A stretch of 64,000 nt of DNA from Nematostella vectensis (GCF_932526225.1 NC_064038.1:7067070-7131069), one strand, 5' to 3'. Shown: positions 1 to 14,387, counted from the first letter of the stretch. The notes: generated from the sequence alone by a model not told the origin. Made by a program: numbers and translations.

Positions 1-2399
1 TCCAGACAAAAAAACTTCTCAAACAGCTCCATCTTTTCATTGTTTAAAATACTGGAATAAAAACTGTCATAAAATCTCTATGGACTTCTCGCAAAAGATT
101 CTCATTGACCCGGTGCTGTAGAAATTAAAGAGCATTTTTTAAGCCGCACGTTTGTTATTGTTTTCTTCGATTTTGTCATGAAACCGCGAAATAATTATCT
201 AAAAACAAAGTTTATACTTCATTTAGCAAATTGAATCGAGAATGCGCTATATTCCCTAATCCTGCCCAAAAAATTGGCTGCTTTGTCAGGTATTCTACTA
301 GGCAAATCGGCGGCTTCACAACGATCTTATCTAGTTTAATTAGTTTCTCTATGTATTGCTTGTTTCTCTTTTTTATTCAATGGTGCTGTGTTATTATTAC
401 CTCCTTGTTGTCATGTCATCTACTGTTTTTTACTGGTTTTGTTGGTGGCAGCAGACCTGTAGTAAAAGCACATTTTGTTATTCAAAACGATTTTGTTCTC
501 AGTGACTAAAATAATTTTTCCTTTTCTAATGTCTAATTGTCTCATTTGTGTCGATTAAGCCGAGAGAGCAATTTTTAAGAAGAATATCATAATGATTATA
601 TTTATCAGAAAATTATAGTTTAAATGGAATCTGAAAAATTGAGTTCAAATTCATAATCGTTTATTCGGCCATTACAACTACAACTAAATTATGCGGAGGG
701 CCAGTACCTATTCAAACTACACAAAACGACAAATATAAGTGTTTTTATTCCGAAGTTGGTTATTTGGTGAATTTTTTCTTTTCCCCTGATTCATTTACCC
801 GATAACTTCACTTCATTTCGCCTCCACTCCATAACACAACACTACAGGAAAAAATAGTGTTTATTTTGAATTTGTAGCTTGCGCCCTACAGTCAGTAAGC
901 GCTGCTAAATCCTCTAGAGAACAGGATTTCTTTATGTATTAAGAAATATCTGTTTTGTTTTTTAGTGCTAAAATTGATTGAGTTTCTTTGAATAAAACTC
1001 GTGTTACCTACAGGTTCAGCACGTGCTATAAATACCTCGAGTTGACAAGGACTGGTATGAGCACAGGTACAGAGGGCCGCTCCGTCTGGGCATTTGCTTA
1101 TTATTGTTGGCGTTGTTATTTTCGACTTGCGGTTCTTGTTGTGATTATTTTGTTATTGCCATGGTTAGTGTTGCCGCTGATACTCTAAACACTCATATTG
1201 ATAGTGTTTCTTTGTCGCTGTCAACCGCCATTTCGTCATCCTAGCAAAATACCAAGTGTGAGAAAGTATCCATTCCCAGCGGCTGATTTCGGAATCTATT
1301 GTGATATTTTTTAATGCATTTTGTCACTGAAGTATACAACTTTGTCATTAGATAGTTATTTTGAGATTTCATCAAATAATGCGCCTTCAAATATTGTTTT
1401 TGATATTACTCTCTTTGTTGTCTGCCGGTGAGGTTGAGTTTTTTTTGTTACTGCTCCTATTTCAGGTGTTGCTGTTAATTTAAAGCCAAGTGTGAATTTA
1501 AAGCATTTTGGAATTAATGATTTACGAGATGTACCAGTTTTTCCAAATTAGTACTAATTCTATAAGAAACCATTTTATTTTTTTATTTTTTTATTTTTTA
1601 GAGAGTATCTATTTCCAAATGTGACCTATATGGCGGCAAACTAATAACACAGTTATTGCCCAATTGTGCGAGCTGGTTTTAGTTTATTGGCATTTATCTA
1701 GCGGAAAGACTAAATTTTACTTATTTTAGAGTACCTTTTTCTGTCAAAGATTAAGCTTAGGATTTATTAATTTTGATGTTAAGATGACAACTCTATTAGG
1801 TATCTCGATTTTATGTTTTTTGGATATAATCGTTACGTACCCTATCTTTTGCATCCATTTGTTACAAGAGGTTTTGTTACCATATCTTTGCTGGGTAATA
1901 TTCACTTACTGTATATTCAGCTTACTAATTGAGATACGCTAGCCACGAAATCGGAGTCACAGTCAGCGGTGTGTGTGTGTCCGGTTGACGGCAAGAGCAT
2001 TAAACAAGCTATGATTTGTGGAGTTCGTGCCCAAAATCTGATAGGTAAGCTACAGATTTGAAGAAGCCGGGCCGACACCAAATGAACGTACCAAAATCAG
2101 GCCCGACAAATCGGCGCGTGTAAAGGTGTAATCAAGGCTAACCAGTTAGGTTATTACGAGATTCCCCCGATAACTACAGGCTCTGGCATCGCCGAAACTA
2201 GAATTGGTGAGGGGTGGGACGGGGTTGGCCATTTCGTTTGTTAACAGATTGTTTGTTTGTCGATATTGTTGCGCCTTGTCACTCGGCCTTTTTTAAGAAG
2301 CCTAAATGCAACTGGCATCTGTTACCCAGGATACTCCCGCGGTGGCTTCTGCAGTATATCAAGAAACCTGCTATTTTAAACTGGGGAAGAGGTTACACG
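1..2399. other. intergenic, no gene recognised
   Basis: AT-rich spacer. Only short open frames without recognisable domains are present on either strand, and none shows splice-linked coding structure. No tRNA-like, rRNA-like or tandem array structure was seen. Confidence 0.6.
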
Positions 2400-2687
2400 A
2401 ATAGGGGACTTGCGCTAAGAGATCACGTGTTTCTGAGTGGCAAATTAAAAACAAAATAATCAAACAAGAAGCAGAAATGACTGCGCCCGTCACACCAGAG
2501 ATCGACGTAAAAATGAAATCTTGAAATGAAACTAAACCCTTTCTGGAAAAAAAAAAGAATTCTGGATTTTTTCGTAAATGCCGAATGAGTTTGCTTTTTG
2601 TTGCGGTTATTTTGCCGCCAAAAGCCTGAGCGCGCGCTAGTTGGCCACCCCAACAGTCACGTGATCTCTTAGCGCAAGTCCCCTATT
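2400..2687. mobile_element. short inverted-repeat element (MITE-like)
   Basis: A terminal inverted repeat of about 29 bp lies at 2400-2429 and, in perfect reverse complement, at 2658-2687. Each arm includes GACTTGCGCTAAGAGATCAC. The 288-bp element has no coding potential. The arms end in ATAGGGG/CCCCTAT; no clear target-site duplication was found, so the superfamily is undetermined. Confidence 0.75.
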
Positions 2688-5600
2688 GTACTATGTTTAG
2701 CAAAGGTGAAGGAGGGGTGGGGGCATTGTGTCTGTTGGATGATCTTACGATATCAGTATAGTTTATTTGTAGTTTATTTAGTTTATTTATCTTTTTTGAA
2801 GAACCTTTTTTATAAGACTGTCCAGCAGGAGATTTCGCAAAATGCTAAGAACATACTAAGAACATGCCGAGGCTCAGGTAGCAGGAAAATATTTTCTTTG
2901 TTAGTCTGCTGTGTTCTTAAAGGCAGATTCGAATTGTTTTCATAAGAATTGCTATAGATCATTTGTGTAATTCTCTTCCTAATAATTCATTCGGTATGAT
3001 ATTTTTGTATAAGCAAAAATGGCAAGAATATCGTTTAGCCTTTTTTTTCTCAAAAAATAAGAACAGCCCAACCTCAACCGAAAATTAGACGTTCTTACAA
3101 ACAAAAGGGTACTGCATACTTTTTACATAATATCCTCGAAATGACTCATAGATATACATCATTCATGATAAGGCGCTCTCGGGCCAAGCGACCTGATCAA
3201 GTGCACTATTATTTTAATGCTGCGAGTATTACTGTATAAGAGATATTCTGACCACTGAGTACAAACAACCGTTTAAGCATAAAAGCTCTTTTGTTTAATC
3301 TCTTATTACTGAGAAAAAATATTCTTCCACTCTTTACATTTTTTAGTTGCACCACAAAGGCGCTCTGCCGTGTTTTCTTTCCAAGTCATCGGCTGTTTAG
3401 TCTGCAAACGTTCTTCAAGACACTCACTTAAATGCTTTAAAGCGTTGATTAATCACCTATTCTGTACGTGTGCTTAGGCTTAATAAAACTTTCCACAAAT
3501 TGCTCCTCTACTCTCACAAAAGCAAGCTTAATGACGCTCATTCCCCGCTAACGTCCCCTCCCCCGGCAGAGTAAGACCAAACCTTTACCTCTGCATTCGG
3601 TTAGTACGCAAGTCTTGCGGCATCCTTAGCCTTACACATTGTTAACTTCCTCTTGATAAGTGGCTCCTTGAAAACCACCCACGACTTCGGGAGACATTTA
3701 TATCCTTGCCAAAGGCATTTTACCAAACATAACAACTATTTTTGTGGGAGAAGCCCCAAAATATTCTGTAGCTTTTTCAGACTTTTATTCATTTCACGGA
3801 ATTAAAATTTTGCAGGCGATAAATTTTTCATTGGTGTTCCATCTAATAATAAATTTTGCCAATTTTTTGTGTGCTTAGCCGCAGACAAAACACTCCGTGA
3901 TGCTCTTCATCTTTGAAAGCGATGATCACGGTCTTGTTGTATAGACAAAGAACGATCTGACCACCCCCTAGAGAAATCAGCTCGCCAGATGCGCAACAAA
4001 AGCAGCTATGCCCCATTACCAGCCAGCTCAACTCAAACACAATAGCCTTTCTATTAGCTGTTATGATTGTCAAATCTAAAAAAATGCCTGTCAGTTTAGA
4101 GGAAGCAATTATGAATGTTTGTAGATTTTCCTAGCGATGTATCGGATTTGGTGATAGTAGCGGATACGGTGCGGTAAAAAATAGCGTTTCAAACAGAACA
4201 TCCGTGTGCAACTTCTAGGCGTTTCTATCAGGACACGCCGGGAAAAAAAAACTACCTGTTTCTGTCCAACGAGAAAAATCCAAATACACGCTGTCTTTAC
4301 ACGCTTGGTCTTATATTCCCCTGCGCTCGCAAAGTCACTATCCATAAGTTTCTTCCACATCAGTCTTTTAGCTGGCTTCGTTAATCTAAGTGCCTGGAGA
4401 ATAATCCTTAAACTTATTAACGGGATCTATGGGGTTTCTTAGTGCTATTGTAGTTTGCAACCCTTTGTCCGTCAGATGCAAATTAGCGCAGAGATTTAGA
4501 GTCACCTATTGCGGATCATGTTAACAAGAAGTTGCGTAAAGTTCTAAAGAATGAACTTCCGGTCGTTTTTTTGTAATGAATGTACAGTGTGTTTAAGTGA
4601 CATTTGGTGAACCCAGTTGGTGGATGTTTCAGGCTCGTTTGCTTAGACCACGTGTTTTCTATGTGTGCGTAGAGCAGGTATTACGATATTAGACTTTGAA
4701 CGAGAGGCAGAGGGACCCATTCAAATGCAGATATCGCTAACCAATTGGAAAGCTTTTGTGTAAGAGCTATGACAAACGAGCAACTCAAGCGAAGAAGAGA
4801 GTGATCACATTGACAGTCTCTTTTTACAAACTGCACTGAACTATGAAGTTCTGACAACTTCGGCTAGTTTGAAAAGGACCGCAAAGTCCTTAAATCAGCC
4901 ATGGAAAAGGCGAGATATTTGCGTATCGATACAGGACCCAATCGGCCGACGGATAATTATAAAAGACCAATAAAAGTAATCAGTCTTATACGAACTAAAT
5001 GTAAATACTGTTCCTCTGCGGTTGTAATTGCGAGTTGGAATTTGCGCAGGTTTGTAGAGTCCGAGTTAAGCGGAAACCAACAATCTTTGTCTATTTCCAT
5101 TCATTAGTGCTAGTTGGAAGACGTGTTGTTCTCGTGAATTCACACGCACTGTAGCATGCCAATAGTTGTTAAACCTATTTGTTTTTCAGAATGTCGTCTA
5201 AAAAAAGATGATAGGGATACAGTTTCCTATGTGTGCAAAAAATCCAAACTAGATGCTTGTCAAATATTGCCCGAGATATACATCTCCAAAACAAAGCAAT
5301 ACACAAAACACTGGTCTCGGCGGGGAAGGCTCCCAACTAGGCTCTTTACAAATGCTAACAGTGTTTGTACTTGAAATCACTTTGCTCGTATCGCACCTGC
5401 TTTTATAAAAGATACGCGGAATATTCCACGATCCTGTTAGATATTTTGTAGTAAACTCCCCCAGGTATTATGCAAAAGACAAAAGAGTGTATAGTTGATT
5501 TCAAATCTGGAGTCCGCACTGGGACCGTAAATGAATTGAGCGCCGCGCTTTGTGATGGTTTTCCGCATAACTAAGCAGATGCAGCTAGCGAGTTATAAAC

Positions 5601-6140
5601 AAAACGTAGAATTTGCATATATATGGGTGTGATGAATACATAGACGAGCCAAACAGGAAACCGTTTGGGAGAAGCGAAATCTGATCGGGGTCGAGTTACG
5701 CATTGCGCGGAACGGATATACACGAATCGGGCAAGTATTGTCGCCGCGATCGCGAAGCGCGGTGCTGCCCTGAGCTGTTCTTATGAGTATTGCTTGTTAA
5801 TTGAAGAGGAAATAGTCTGGAGGCATAAACTAAGGGGCGTGAATATATAAACTCTCCTAATCAGCGCTACGCGGCAGCCATGACAAGGCTGTACGCACCA
5901 TGACAAGCTAACAAAACCTCCCGGTGGGACTGGCCAATCAGGGTGCACTTTGCCTGTCACGTGCCGCTAGATGTTGCAAATGAGTTAAGCATTATGGGTT
6001 GTGTTTCGGTCAAATTCTATGACGTCTATCCGGCTTGTTAGTTGCGGGAAAAAGAGTTGCATCGTAGGCTTAGATTCAGCCGAGCTAAACACGGTGAAGT
6101 TGAGACGTAGAGTTGTAGCTGTCGCGAGCTCGATTTCCTT
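2688..6140. other. intergenic; presumed MEX3 upstream region at its end
   Basis: No recognisable coding domain on either strand. The last 250 bases upstream of 6141 are GC-richer and lack an obvious TATA box, so they probably hold the MEX3 promoter and 5' UTR, but no start site can be placed from sequence alone. Confidence 0.5.
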
Positions 6141-7771
6141 ATGCCGAGCTCTCTCGTACTCGATATGGACAGCATGAGCCAGGGCCAGCTAGAGGCTGAT
6201 CAGAGGGCGCTACAAATCGCACTAGAGCTCTCAATGTTGGGCCTCACCAACGACGAGGACTCAAACCCGAACTTCGACGATCTTCGCTCCAAGAAGAGTA
6301 TGAATATGACAGAGTGTGTTCCTGTACCCAGCTCCGAACACGTCGCAGAGATTGTAGGACGCCAAGGTATGTTGGAAAAATCTTCCGTGCGATCTCCTCG
6401 TCGTAATCGAATTAGCGTAGCCCAGTACACTTGTTCAGTAGCTACCTCGTGTTTCTGACATGTCTTCTCTTATGTTGTGAATTTTTAGGCTGCAAGATTA
6501 AGGCGCTACGTGCGAAGACCAATACGTATATCAAGACTCCAGTCAGAGGAGAGGACCCTGTGTTTGTCGTGACTGGAAGAAAAGAGGATGTTACACTTGC
6601 TAAAAGAGAAATCATTTCTGCAGCAGAGCACTTCTCTCAGATACGAGCTCAGCGAAAAAATAACAGCCTGAATTCACTTGCTCCGGGTCCCCCATCCCCG
6701 AGCGTGCCTGGCCAGAGCACGATTCTCGTACGTGTGCCGTACAGAGTAGTGGGTCTTGTTGTCGGTCCTAAGGGTGCTACGATCAAGCGGATTCAGCAGC
6801 AAACGAATACCTACATCGTGACTCCGTCTCGCGATAAGGAACCTGTTTTTGAAGTAACGGGATCGGGGGAAAACGTGGAGAGTGCGCGCAACGAGATTCT
6901 CAATCACATTTCCAACAGGACCGGCGGACTACTCGACGCTAACGATGATAGCGTGTTTCATAACGGCGACCTCAACTCCTTTAATGATTTTCGCCCGGGA
7001 TCTATTTACAGTAGCGGCTCGCAGTCTGGATTCTCCAGCCTTCGCGATTCCACATCGCTGAGTCAGAGCCGTTCGCACTCCAGTGATTCCTTCTACTACC
7101 AGAACGGCTCCACCAAGAATGAGGGTTTCAATCCGATCAATAGCCCCTTCTCCCCGAATGGGTTCTTTTTTAGTGATTTCCCATCACCAACGGATCGGGA
7201 TGTAGGCTCGGATGCGAATTCCAGCGGTTCTGGAGGGTTTGACCCTGCGCCGACGCCACCATCGCCGTCCATCTGGGCTCCAGTGACAAGCGCTTTGAGC
7301 AACGCTCGTGAGCTGCCGTACTCTCGCAGCTCCAGCGTGACCAGCTCAAGTTTGCAAAGTGCGATCGGCAGGCCTGCAAGTCCGCGAGACACCATCCGGC
7401 GGCTGAAGAGCGAGGCTTTGCCTGGCTCAGCTTTCTCTGCGCTGCAGGCTTTCACTCCATTCACAGCACCGTCCACGAGTCCGACCATATCCGATTCCAC
7501 GATTGCAAATGGAAGCGTCCTTGGAAGTACCACACCGGTGGAGGCAATCGGCACACGCCCGTCTCTCACTACCGAGACCAATAATAACCAAACTACCAAA
7601 GACAAGAAGAAGGATTGTGTTGTGTGCTACGAGAACGAGATCGTCGCCGCCTTGGTGCCGTGCGGACACAACTTGTTCTGTATGGAATGTGCTGATCGCA
7701 TCCGAGACGAGCACTCTGTCTGCCCTGTATGCCAGAAACATGTTACTCAGGTACTGCGTATATTTTCATAA
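6141..7771 (+). CDS. MEX3: MEX3-family RNA-binding protein with two KH domains and a C-terminal RING finger
   Basis: Two exons: 6141-6366 and 6489-7771, with a phase-1 intron (GTATGT...TTTTTAG). The product is about 502 aa. KH1 begins before the intron and the intron falls inside its GRQG loop (the GXXG nucleic-acid-binding loop), continuing as [22 protein letters not shown]2 contains [21 protein letters not shown] long Ser/Pro-rich low-complexity linker follows. The C-terminus is a C3HC4 RING ([20 protein letters not shown]) ending VLRIFS, as in vertebrate MEX3 proteins. Family knowledge: MEX3 proteins bind 3' UTR elements to repress or destabilise mRNAs and act as E3 ligases. The first ATG (6141) is in frame with a second at 6165 (MDSMSQ), and either could be used. 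A continuous open frame entering the second exon from the intron (6431 onward) is a shadow of the intron. Confidence 0.93.
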
Positions 7772-8340
7772 AGCGAAGGATAACCCAGATAAACATGTAC
7801 CGCTCCGGGACTGGATCCAGTGGAGGTACTTTACGAGATAACGTATTATAGTATAAGTAGAATTGATAACTACGTCTATGTTTGTAAAATTGTCAAGTGG
7901 ACTCGCAATCAGCGAATTATCCGCGATTTCCTCGCCGAGTTCAACTATATAAATATGAGGAAATATGTAAAGTTAGACAAAGTTTTTGCTAATTTAATAT
8001 GTAGTCGAGAGTATCTTAAGTTAATAACTTTAGCTGGGGTTTGTGACAAAATTATCTTTAAATTTCCGACATGATTTTGCATGTCTTAGTTATAAATGTT
8101 CATCTTGAATTAGGAAAAATTACTCATCGAAGTATCTCGATGCGCATCTCTATCTTTATTATTCCGTGAAGTAGTAGCCCAAATGAAGGCTCATAATAAC
8201 GAAAATTTTACAGAGTCCCACTCCAGCCACATTTCATAGCAATATTTATGTGATCTATTTTATGTAATATCGATAACATTTTGATACATACTTGGAGTCT
8301 ATGCTAAAAGAATATATATATGGTATTTGTACAATAAATA
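7772..8340 (+). other. probable MEX3 3' UTR with poly(A) signal
   Basis: AT-rich sequence after the MEX3 stop. AATAAA occurs at 8333-8338 and a second one at 8809-8814, so the 3' UTR could end near 8350 or near 8830. No other gene is seen. Confidence 0.5.
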
Positions 8341-11300
8341 GGCATAATTTCTATATGATATTCTAATTCTGTTGCACGAAGTTGAAGGATAGATTTATTG
8401 ACCTATAGTATTTTAATATGGCTAAAATATTCTATATTCCGGATAAGTAGAATACACGGAAATATTTAGTTCTCCAGACCCTGAGCTGTAAGAGAATTCA
8501 GAATTTAAAGTATTTTTTATTTTAATGCACCTACATACTGCTATATTGAAGTTCGTATACAGAGGAATTAAATTGTAAATTTTATTTTTTGCTATTAAAG
8601 AAGTATATATATATATTCCTGTGAATGCCGCATTAGTAGATTTGTAAAATTAATGATGGCACATAAATTGTTATACAGAAAAGGGTTTCCACGCAAATAG
8701 AGTGTAGAGCGACGAATTGCTCTTGTAATTCTCTAAGTCGTGCAAGCTCGTTTCAAGTGCACCAGAATTTTTGCATGTATTTACGAAAATAGTGTTACAG
8801 ATTGTTTTAATAAAAGCGAACAATGGTTTTATAAACCGTGTCTCGGTTTTTGCGTGTGCGAGGAACTGGTTGTTATGTTTTTATTTTAGAAATCTTGTGT
8901 AAGCCTTAGTGATGGGAATTTGCATAAATCGATTACACTCTCGAATCTTAACTTAGTCATCAGTGGATGGAAGATTCCTCTGAAATTATCTTTCCTGGTC
9001 TCCTCCCTTTCAACTTTCAACCCTTGAATAGAATTTTTGTTTTTAAACTTTAGTATTCTTGGTCTGTGTTTATCAAACACTAAACGAAGCCCATCATTTG
9101 TACTAAAATATTAATCACTACTGTAAACAAACTAAGGTGGAAAGTCGTATCACTATTTTGCTTGAAACTTGACCCGTGCTCTTTTATTCAAAAACTATGA
9201 CCCAGGTTTATAAACTACTAGGCAGGATTGCCCCTTGGTCATCATAAAGTAAGGTGGTCGTTCCGTATTCGTCTTGTAACAATCTACTCATTCAACCAAA
9301 AGGAGGCTGTCTCGGTCTTTCCCTCACCCGTTAGGTAAATTCATACCGCTGGAAAAGTCACGAAATTATACACAAATAATGCTGAAATAGCTACGTCTGT
9401 TTATACTGGAAATGATTTGTTTAATTAATGAACATTACAGCCCGTTTCCAACGTGAATTTGAAATCGATTTCGCCCTGAGGTATTAGAAAGACACTATAA
9501 AGTGAAGTAATTTTGCCAACGTCAGCCAACAAGAAAGCGGGAATTTTCAGTGTTCTCATTGGTTAAGAGTCTTCATAAATGATTTAATATTTACGCTTCT
9601 GTGAAGCTCAGCTGTTTTGCATAAATTGCCCTTCAGGGATAAGTTTGTATGTGGATAGTTTTGGCAAAGAGTCAAATGAATTGTATTAGGACAAGACTAT
9701 GATGATGTGGTGCTAGCTTTGTTTTGAGCGAAAATCTGAACAAAGATCATTTTGTATTGTTTAGGCGGCCCCCAACAGCCACCGTGAACATTAGTCACGT
9801 ACCAAAATAGTCCAAGTCTGAAGGTGTTTTCGTTTTAATGCATTTTTCATAAAGCTCCTGGATATAATTTTGGTGTTTTTACTTTGAAAGTTATGGTCAA
9901 AATTATCCATTGCAGTTTTATAGACTCCATGGGGGAAAGTAATAATGCCTATTATTGCATAGAATCGAACCAGAATCCATCTCCAAGTGTTTGGGTTAGT
10001 TTTGAGTGGCACTACCATTGTTCAATGCCGCAATTACGTTCCATATTCCCTGATTGTTGACAGATTTTTTATCACGCCTCTTCGGTTTATGGCTGTGAAA
10101 GCATTAAAACAAAAACACTCAGAACCTCAACAGCTCCACCAATTGCTTGTGTAATCCAGATTTTATCTTTTAAGCTGTATAGTATTGTCTCTAATCTCGC
10201 TTCAGATCGTGCATTCCTTTGGAGTATGTCATTGTATAATAACCCTAAAGTTCTGCAACCATCCATTACAATGATCACTAAAGCAATGCACGATTAAGGG
10301 TACAGATATTGGACAATCCGACAATCCAATAATTTGTCATAACATTACGTGCTTATTTTAGCAATCGGTAAGACCAACTTAACAACTTAGGGCAGCCTTG
10401 CTTGAAGAACTCAAAGAGATAAACTGACTTTAAAATGTTTTATGATATTGTTGATCTTCCACGAAAAAAGTTACCCGTTTTCACCACCAGTAATAGACTA
10501 TAAGTTAGAATGGGATTTCAAAGTGTCTGCATGGTTGAAGCTCATGAGAATATTATAGAATTTCGCTCAACTCAAATTCATCATCCAACTTTGTGTTAAA
10601 ATGTACTGTCGGTGTTGTACAATTATGGAAAACTCCTGTGTAAATATTGACAGGAAATGTTTGCTCAAGACTTGTGTACTCGCCGAAACTGTCTACACTC
10701 TGTGACCGCTCTTGAGGTCGCGCGCTCCCTTTCCGACGTCGGAAGCGTCTGTGGAATAGTGTTATCAACTTAACCATTGTTTCGGTCAAATTCACACTTC
10801 CCAATCATTCCCTAATTGCCTGTTTCACGTTTCTCATTGGGTTCCTTAACTCTAAAATACCTCATTAACCAGACGCAATTTCTTTACCTAAGTCTTAGTA
10901 AACAATAACGAAAAATGCCAACAGTTAAATTAAGACTCATGTCTGTGGTAGGTGTATTTGTGACGTCAGGCGAGTAATCCAGTAGTATTAGAATTTGCTT
11001 TGAAAAGCGGCCGACACGGCGCGGGTCTTCAAGTTTTTAAAGCAAATAAGTTTTTAATCAAATTGATAAAAATGCAAATGTTTTTAACAAGGTAGGAGTG
11101 ATCTATCAGGATGAGATAACACGTAACCCATCCGTACGTCGCTATTTATCAACTTGTTTGGTTTTTAATGGCTTTCTGGGCGGGGTTTATTTGAATCTAT
11201 CATAATAAGAACTGCATGTCGTATAGTATTAATTTAGATAGATTCACGAAATGAAGCTAGACATGATCTCTATTTTGATATTTCCGACATTGTCGGGAGC

Positions 11301-12359
11301 CGCACTCAGCATACCGGGGCGCATGAAAAAAAAAAATAATATCTACCCCCTTATTGACCGAGTGCGTGAGCCGTATGGAAATATCGTTCTATGGACCGTG
11401 AGCTCCGCTCTTGGGCCGTTCAGCTCCTGTGATGCCCGCGCATGCGGTCAAAAGATAGACAAATAAAAATAAAGAACACAACACTTTTTTCTTGTTTTTT
11501 TTTTTTTTTTTTTTTTTTAGATTTTGAAATTTTCTTTGTGTGGGGCTTGTCGTCTTTATCCTAATTATTTCAAATTCGTGGGTTGGGTGAGTCTTTGAAG
11601 GCCAAACCTTCCATGTCATAGAATTATTGGGGGGAGGGGTGGCTTGGTAATGGCTGTGTGGTATTCGTTGACTTCCTCAAGGACGATTAATCCCAAAAGC
11701 AACTTTTTCCGGGATTTCTGTGGTCATAATGAATCGCGAGAAAGCCTGGGGCCTCGGACAAGCTGTTCCTGTGGCATCACGACTTCAAACCACGACAGGG
11801 AGCCCAGACCGAATGCCTTAGACTTAGCTGTCACGTGTAAACCCTTCGCCGTATTCAAGATGTATGAAAAATATGGTCATACATAAGGACAAATATAAGA
11901 CAAACTGGAATAACTAAAAAAAATTAAGCTTGAAGTGAGCAGAGCGAAACTCTGGTTTCCATAAAGGCGTAACAGTCTAAGCGTCGTAACAGTCGTCTAG
12001 GGTTTGCCCCCCGAGTTGAACACACGACTCGCGTACGACCGATAAAAAATTGCACTGACTGTATTATCTTGAGTGGATATTTTTTCTTTCTTCTACGTTT
12101 TCCAGGGCGGACCCTGAATTTCCCGAAACATGCCGGGAGGTAGCAAATTGGTGAATTTTAGCTACCATACATCGCTTTTAAAAACAACGCAAGGAACGAA
12201 CTTTCTGAAAATTGAATAAAAGTTTTGCACACCTTACGTCGGTTTAGCACTTAACATCGCTTTGAGCGTAGTTGTGTTTACGAGGGACAGGGAGTAACGA
12301 AAAGCGCGCGATGAGTGCAAAATAAAAACACAAAAGTCAAATTATTGTAGGTTTTACTG
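8341..12359. other. intergenic, no gene recognised
   Basis: Apart from a possible long MEX3 3' UTR up to about 8830, nothing coding was recognised. A run of more than 20 T residues lies at about 11497-11518. Short open frames here have no domain signature. Confidence 0.5.
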
Positions 12360-12822
12360 TACCTTATTACACTTAATTTTCGCCACGTCAAAATTTCGAG
12401 AGGGCGATATTTCGCGACACTTTATTTCCGCGATTTCGCTACTTTCGTAAAAAGCAGGTCACTTTATTTTCGCGATTTTGCGACTTGGGGACAATAAAAT
12501 CAAGCAAAACAAGTGAAATTAAAATGTGATTTAGTTACAAAACTGTAACATAAACATGCGTGGGCTAAATTTTAGTTCAGAATTGTCCATCTCAACCACT
12601 TACTGTATTAAATGTACATTAAAGGATTAAATAGACAAGGTGTTGCTATAAAGCTTATTACACGGTTAATATTTCGCCGAAAGCTTTTTGTGTACTCACT
12701 TAACTTTCGCGCATCCCAATTTTCGCGACACATTATTTTCGCGTCACTTTATTTTCGCGAATTTTTCAAAATCGCGAAATTAGCGAAATTAAAGTGACGC
12801 GAAAATAAAGTGTAATAAGGTA
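12360..12822. mobile_element. TA-flanked MITE with CCTTATTACACTT termini
   Basis: The left end (TACCTTATTACACTTAATTT from 12360) is matched in reverse complement at the right end (AAAGTGTAATAAGGTA, ending 12822). Both ends are bounded by TA, compatible with a Tc1/mariner-type target duplication. The interior is made of repeated TTTTCGCGA/TCGCGAAA motifs, giving strong self-complementarity. No transposase is encoded. Confidence 0.75.
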
Positions 12823-12963
12823 ATTTGCAAGCTATTATAAAATAATGTAGCATTCGCGGACAGTGCAAAAGTATATTAATGTGGACTTTAAAAGCACACT
12901 AGCATACACACATTGGCACCAGTCGGGCCAAGACGGGACGCTAGCACAGTTACCCGTGCAGTT

Positions 12964-13020
12964 CGGCAACCATGGACAGCTGTTTCGTCCTTATTAGGAC
13001 TCGTCAGCATGGCATAGCCG
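12964..13020 (-). ncRNA. type I hammerhead ribozyme, unit 1
   Basis: Read on the minus strand: conserved CTGACGA, stem II GTCCT/AGGAC with AATA loop, GAAA, short self-complementary stem III (ACAG/CTGT), then the GTC cleavage triplet. Stem I closes with CCATG/CATGG, an internal loop (TATG versus TT) and CGGC/GCCG. Predicted cleavage is between 12975 and 12974. All invariant core residues are present. Confidence 0.92.
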
Positions 13021-13318
13021 GTTTGCCTCAGTTAAACTTCATCGGCAAAAAAAACTGCAGGGCGACTTCGACCCGAATGAAGTGCTTTAAACCACAGCAA
13101 AGATCCATGTGGGATCTAGAGCTGCGACCGGGCTAGCGTGATGCCAATTGTGCGGATCACGCATGCGACCTTTGCTAGTCTAAAACTCCGTCGGATAGCC
13201 AAACTATCCTTGCGAGTATGTATACATAAATGTGGACTTTAAAAGCACACTAGCATACACACATTGGCACCAGTCGGGCCAAGACGGGACGCTAGCACAG
13301 TCTATTACCCGTGCAGTT

Positions 13319-13375
13319 CGGCAACCATGGACAGCTGTTTCGTCCTTATTAGGACTCGTCAGCATGGCATAGCCG
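13319..13375 (-). ncRNA. type I hammerhead ribozyme, unit 2
   Basis: Same 57-nt core and stems as unit 1 with no change in conserved positions. Confidence 0.92.
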
Positions 13376-13673
13376 GTTTGCCTCAGTTAAACTTCATCGG
13401 CAAAAAAAACTGCAGGGCGACTTCGACCCGAACGAAGTGCTTTAAACCACAGCAAAGATCCATGTGGGATCTAGAGCTGCGACCGGGCTAGCGTGATGCC
13501 AATTGTGCGGATCACGCATGCGACCTTTGCTAGTCTAAAACTCCGTCGGATAGCCAAACTATCCTTGCGAGTATGTATACATAAATGTGGACTTTAAAAG
13601 CACACTAGCATACACACATTGGCACCAGTCGGGCCAAGACGGGACGCTAGCACAGTCTATTACCCGTGCAGTT

Positions 13674-13730
13674 CGGCAACCATGGACAGCTGTTTCGTCC
13701 TTATTAGGACTCGTCAGCATGGCATAGCCG
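13674..13730 (-). ncRNA. type I hammerhead ribozyme, unit 3
   Basis: Identical ribozyme segment. Differences from other units (for example the extra CAA and a longer A-run) lie outside it, on the 5' side of the minus-strand ribozyme. Confidence 0.92.
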
Positions 13731-14032
13731 GTTTGCCTCAGTTACAAAACTTCATCGGCAAAAAAAAACTGCAGGGCGACTTCGACCCGAACGAAGTGCT
13801 TTAAACCACAGCAAAGATCCATGTGGGATCTAGAGCTGCGACCGGGCTAGCGTGATGCCAATTGTGCGGATCACGCATGCGACCTTTGCTAGTCTAAAAC
13901 TCCGTCGGATAGCCAAACTATCCTTGCGAGTATGTATACATAAATGTGGACTTTAAATGCACACTAGCATACACACATTGGCACCAGTCGGGCCAAGACG
14001 GGACGCTAGCACAGTCTATTACCCGTGCAGTT

Positions 14033-14089
14033 CGGCAACCATGGACAGCTGTTTCGTCCTTATTAGGACTCGTCAGCATGGCATAGCCG
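14033..14089 (-). ncRNA. type I hammerhead ribozyme, unit 4
   Basis: Identical core, stem I, II and III to units 1-3. Confidence 0.92.
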
Positions 14090-14387
14090 GTTTGCCTCAG
14101 TTAAACTTCATCGGCAAAAAAAACTGCAGGGCGACTTCGACCCGAATGAAGTGCTTTAAACCACAGCAAAGATCCATGTGGGATCTAGAGCTGCGACCGG
14201 GCTAGCGTGATGCCAATTGTGCGGATCACGCATGCGACCTTTGCTAGTCTAAAACTCCGTCGGATAGCCAAACTATCCTTGCGAGTATGTATACATAAAT
14301 GTGGACTTTAAAAGCACACTAGCATACACACATTGGCACCAGTCGGGCCAAGACGGGACGCTAGCACAGTCTATTACCCGTGCAGTT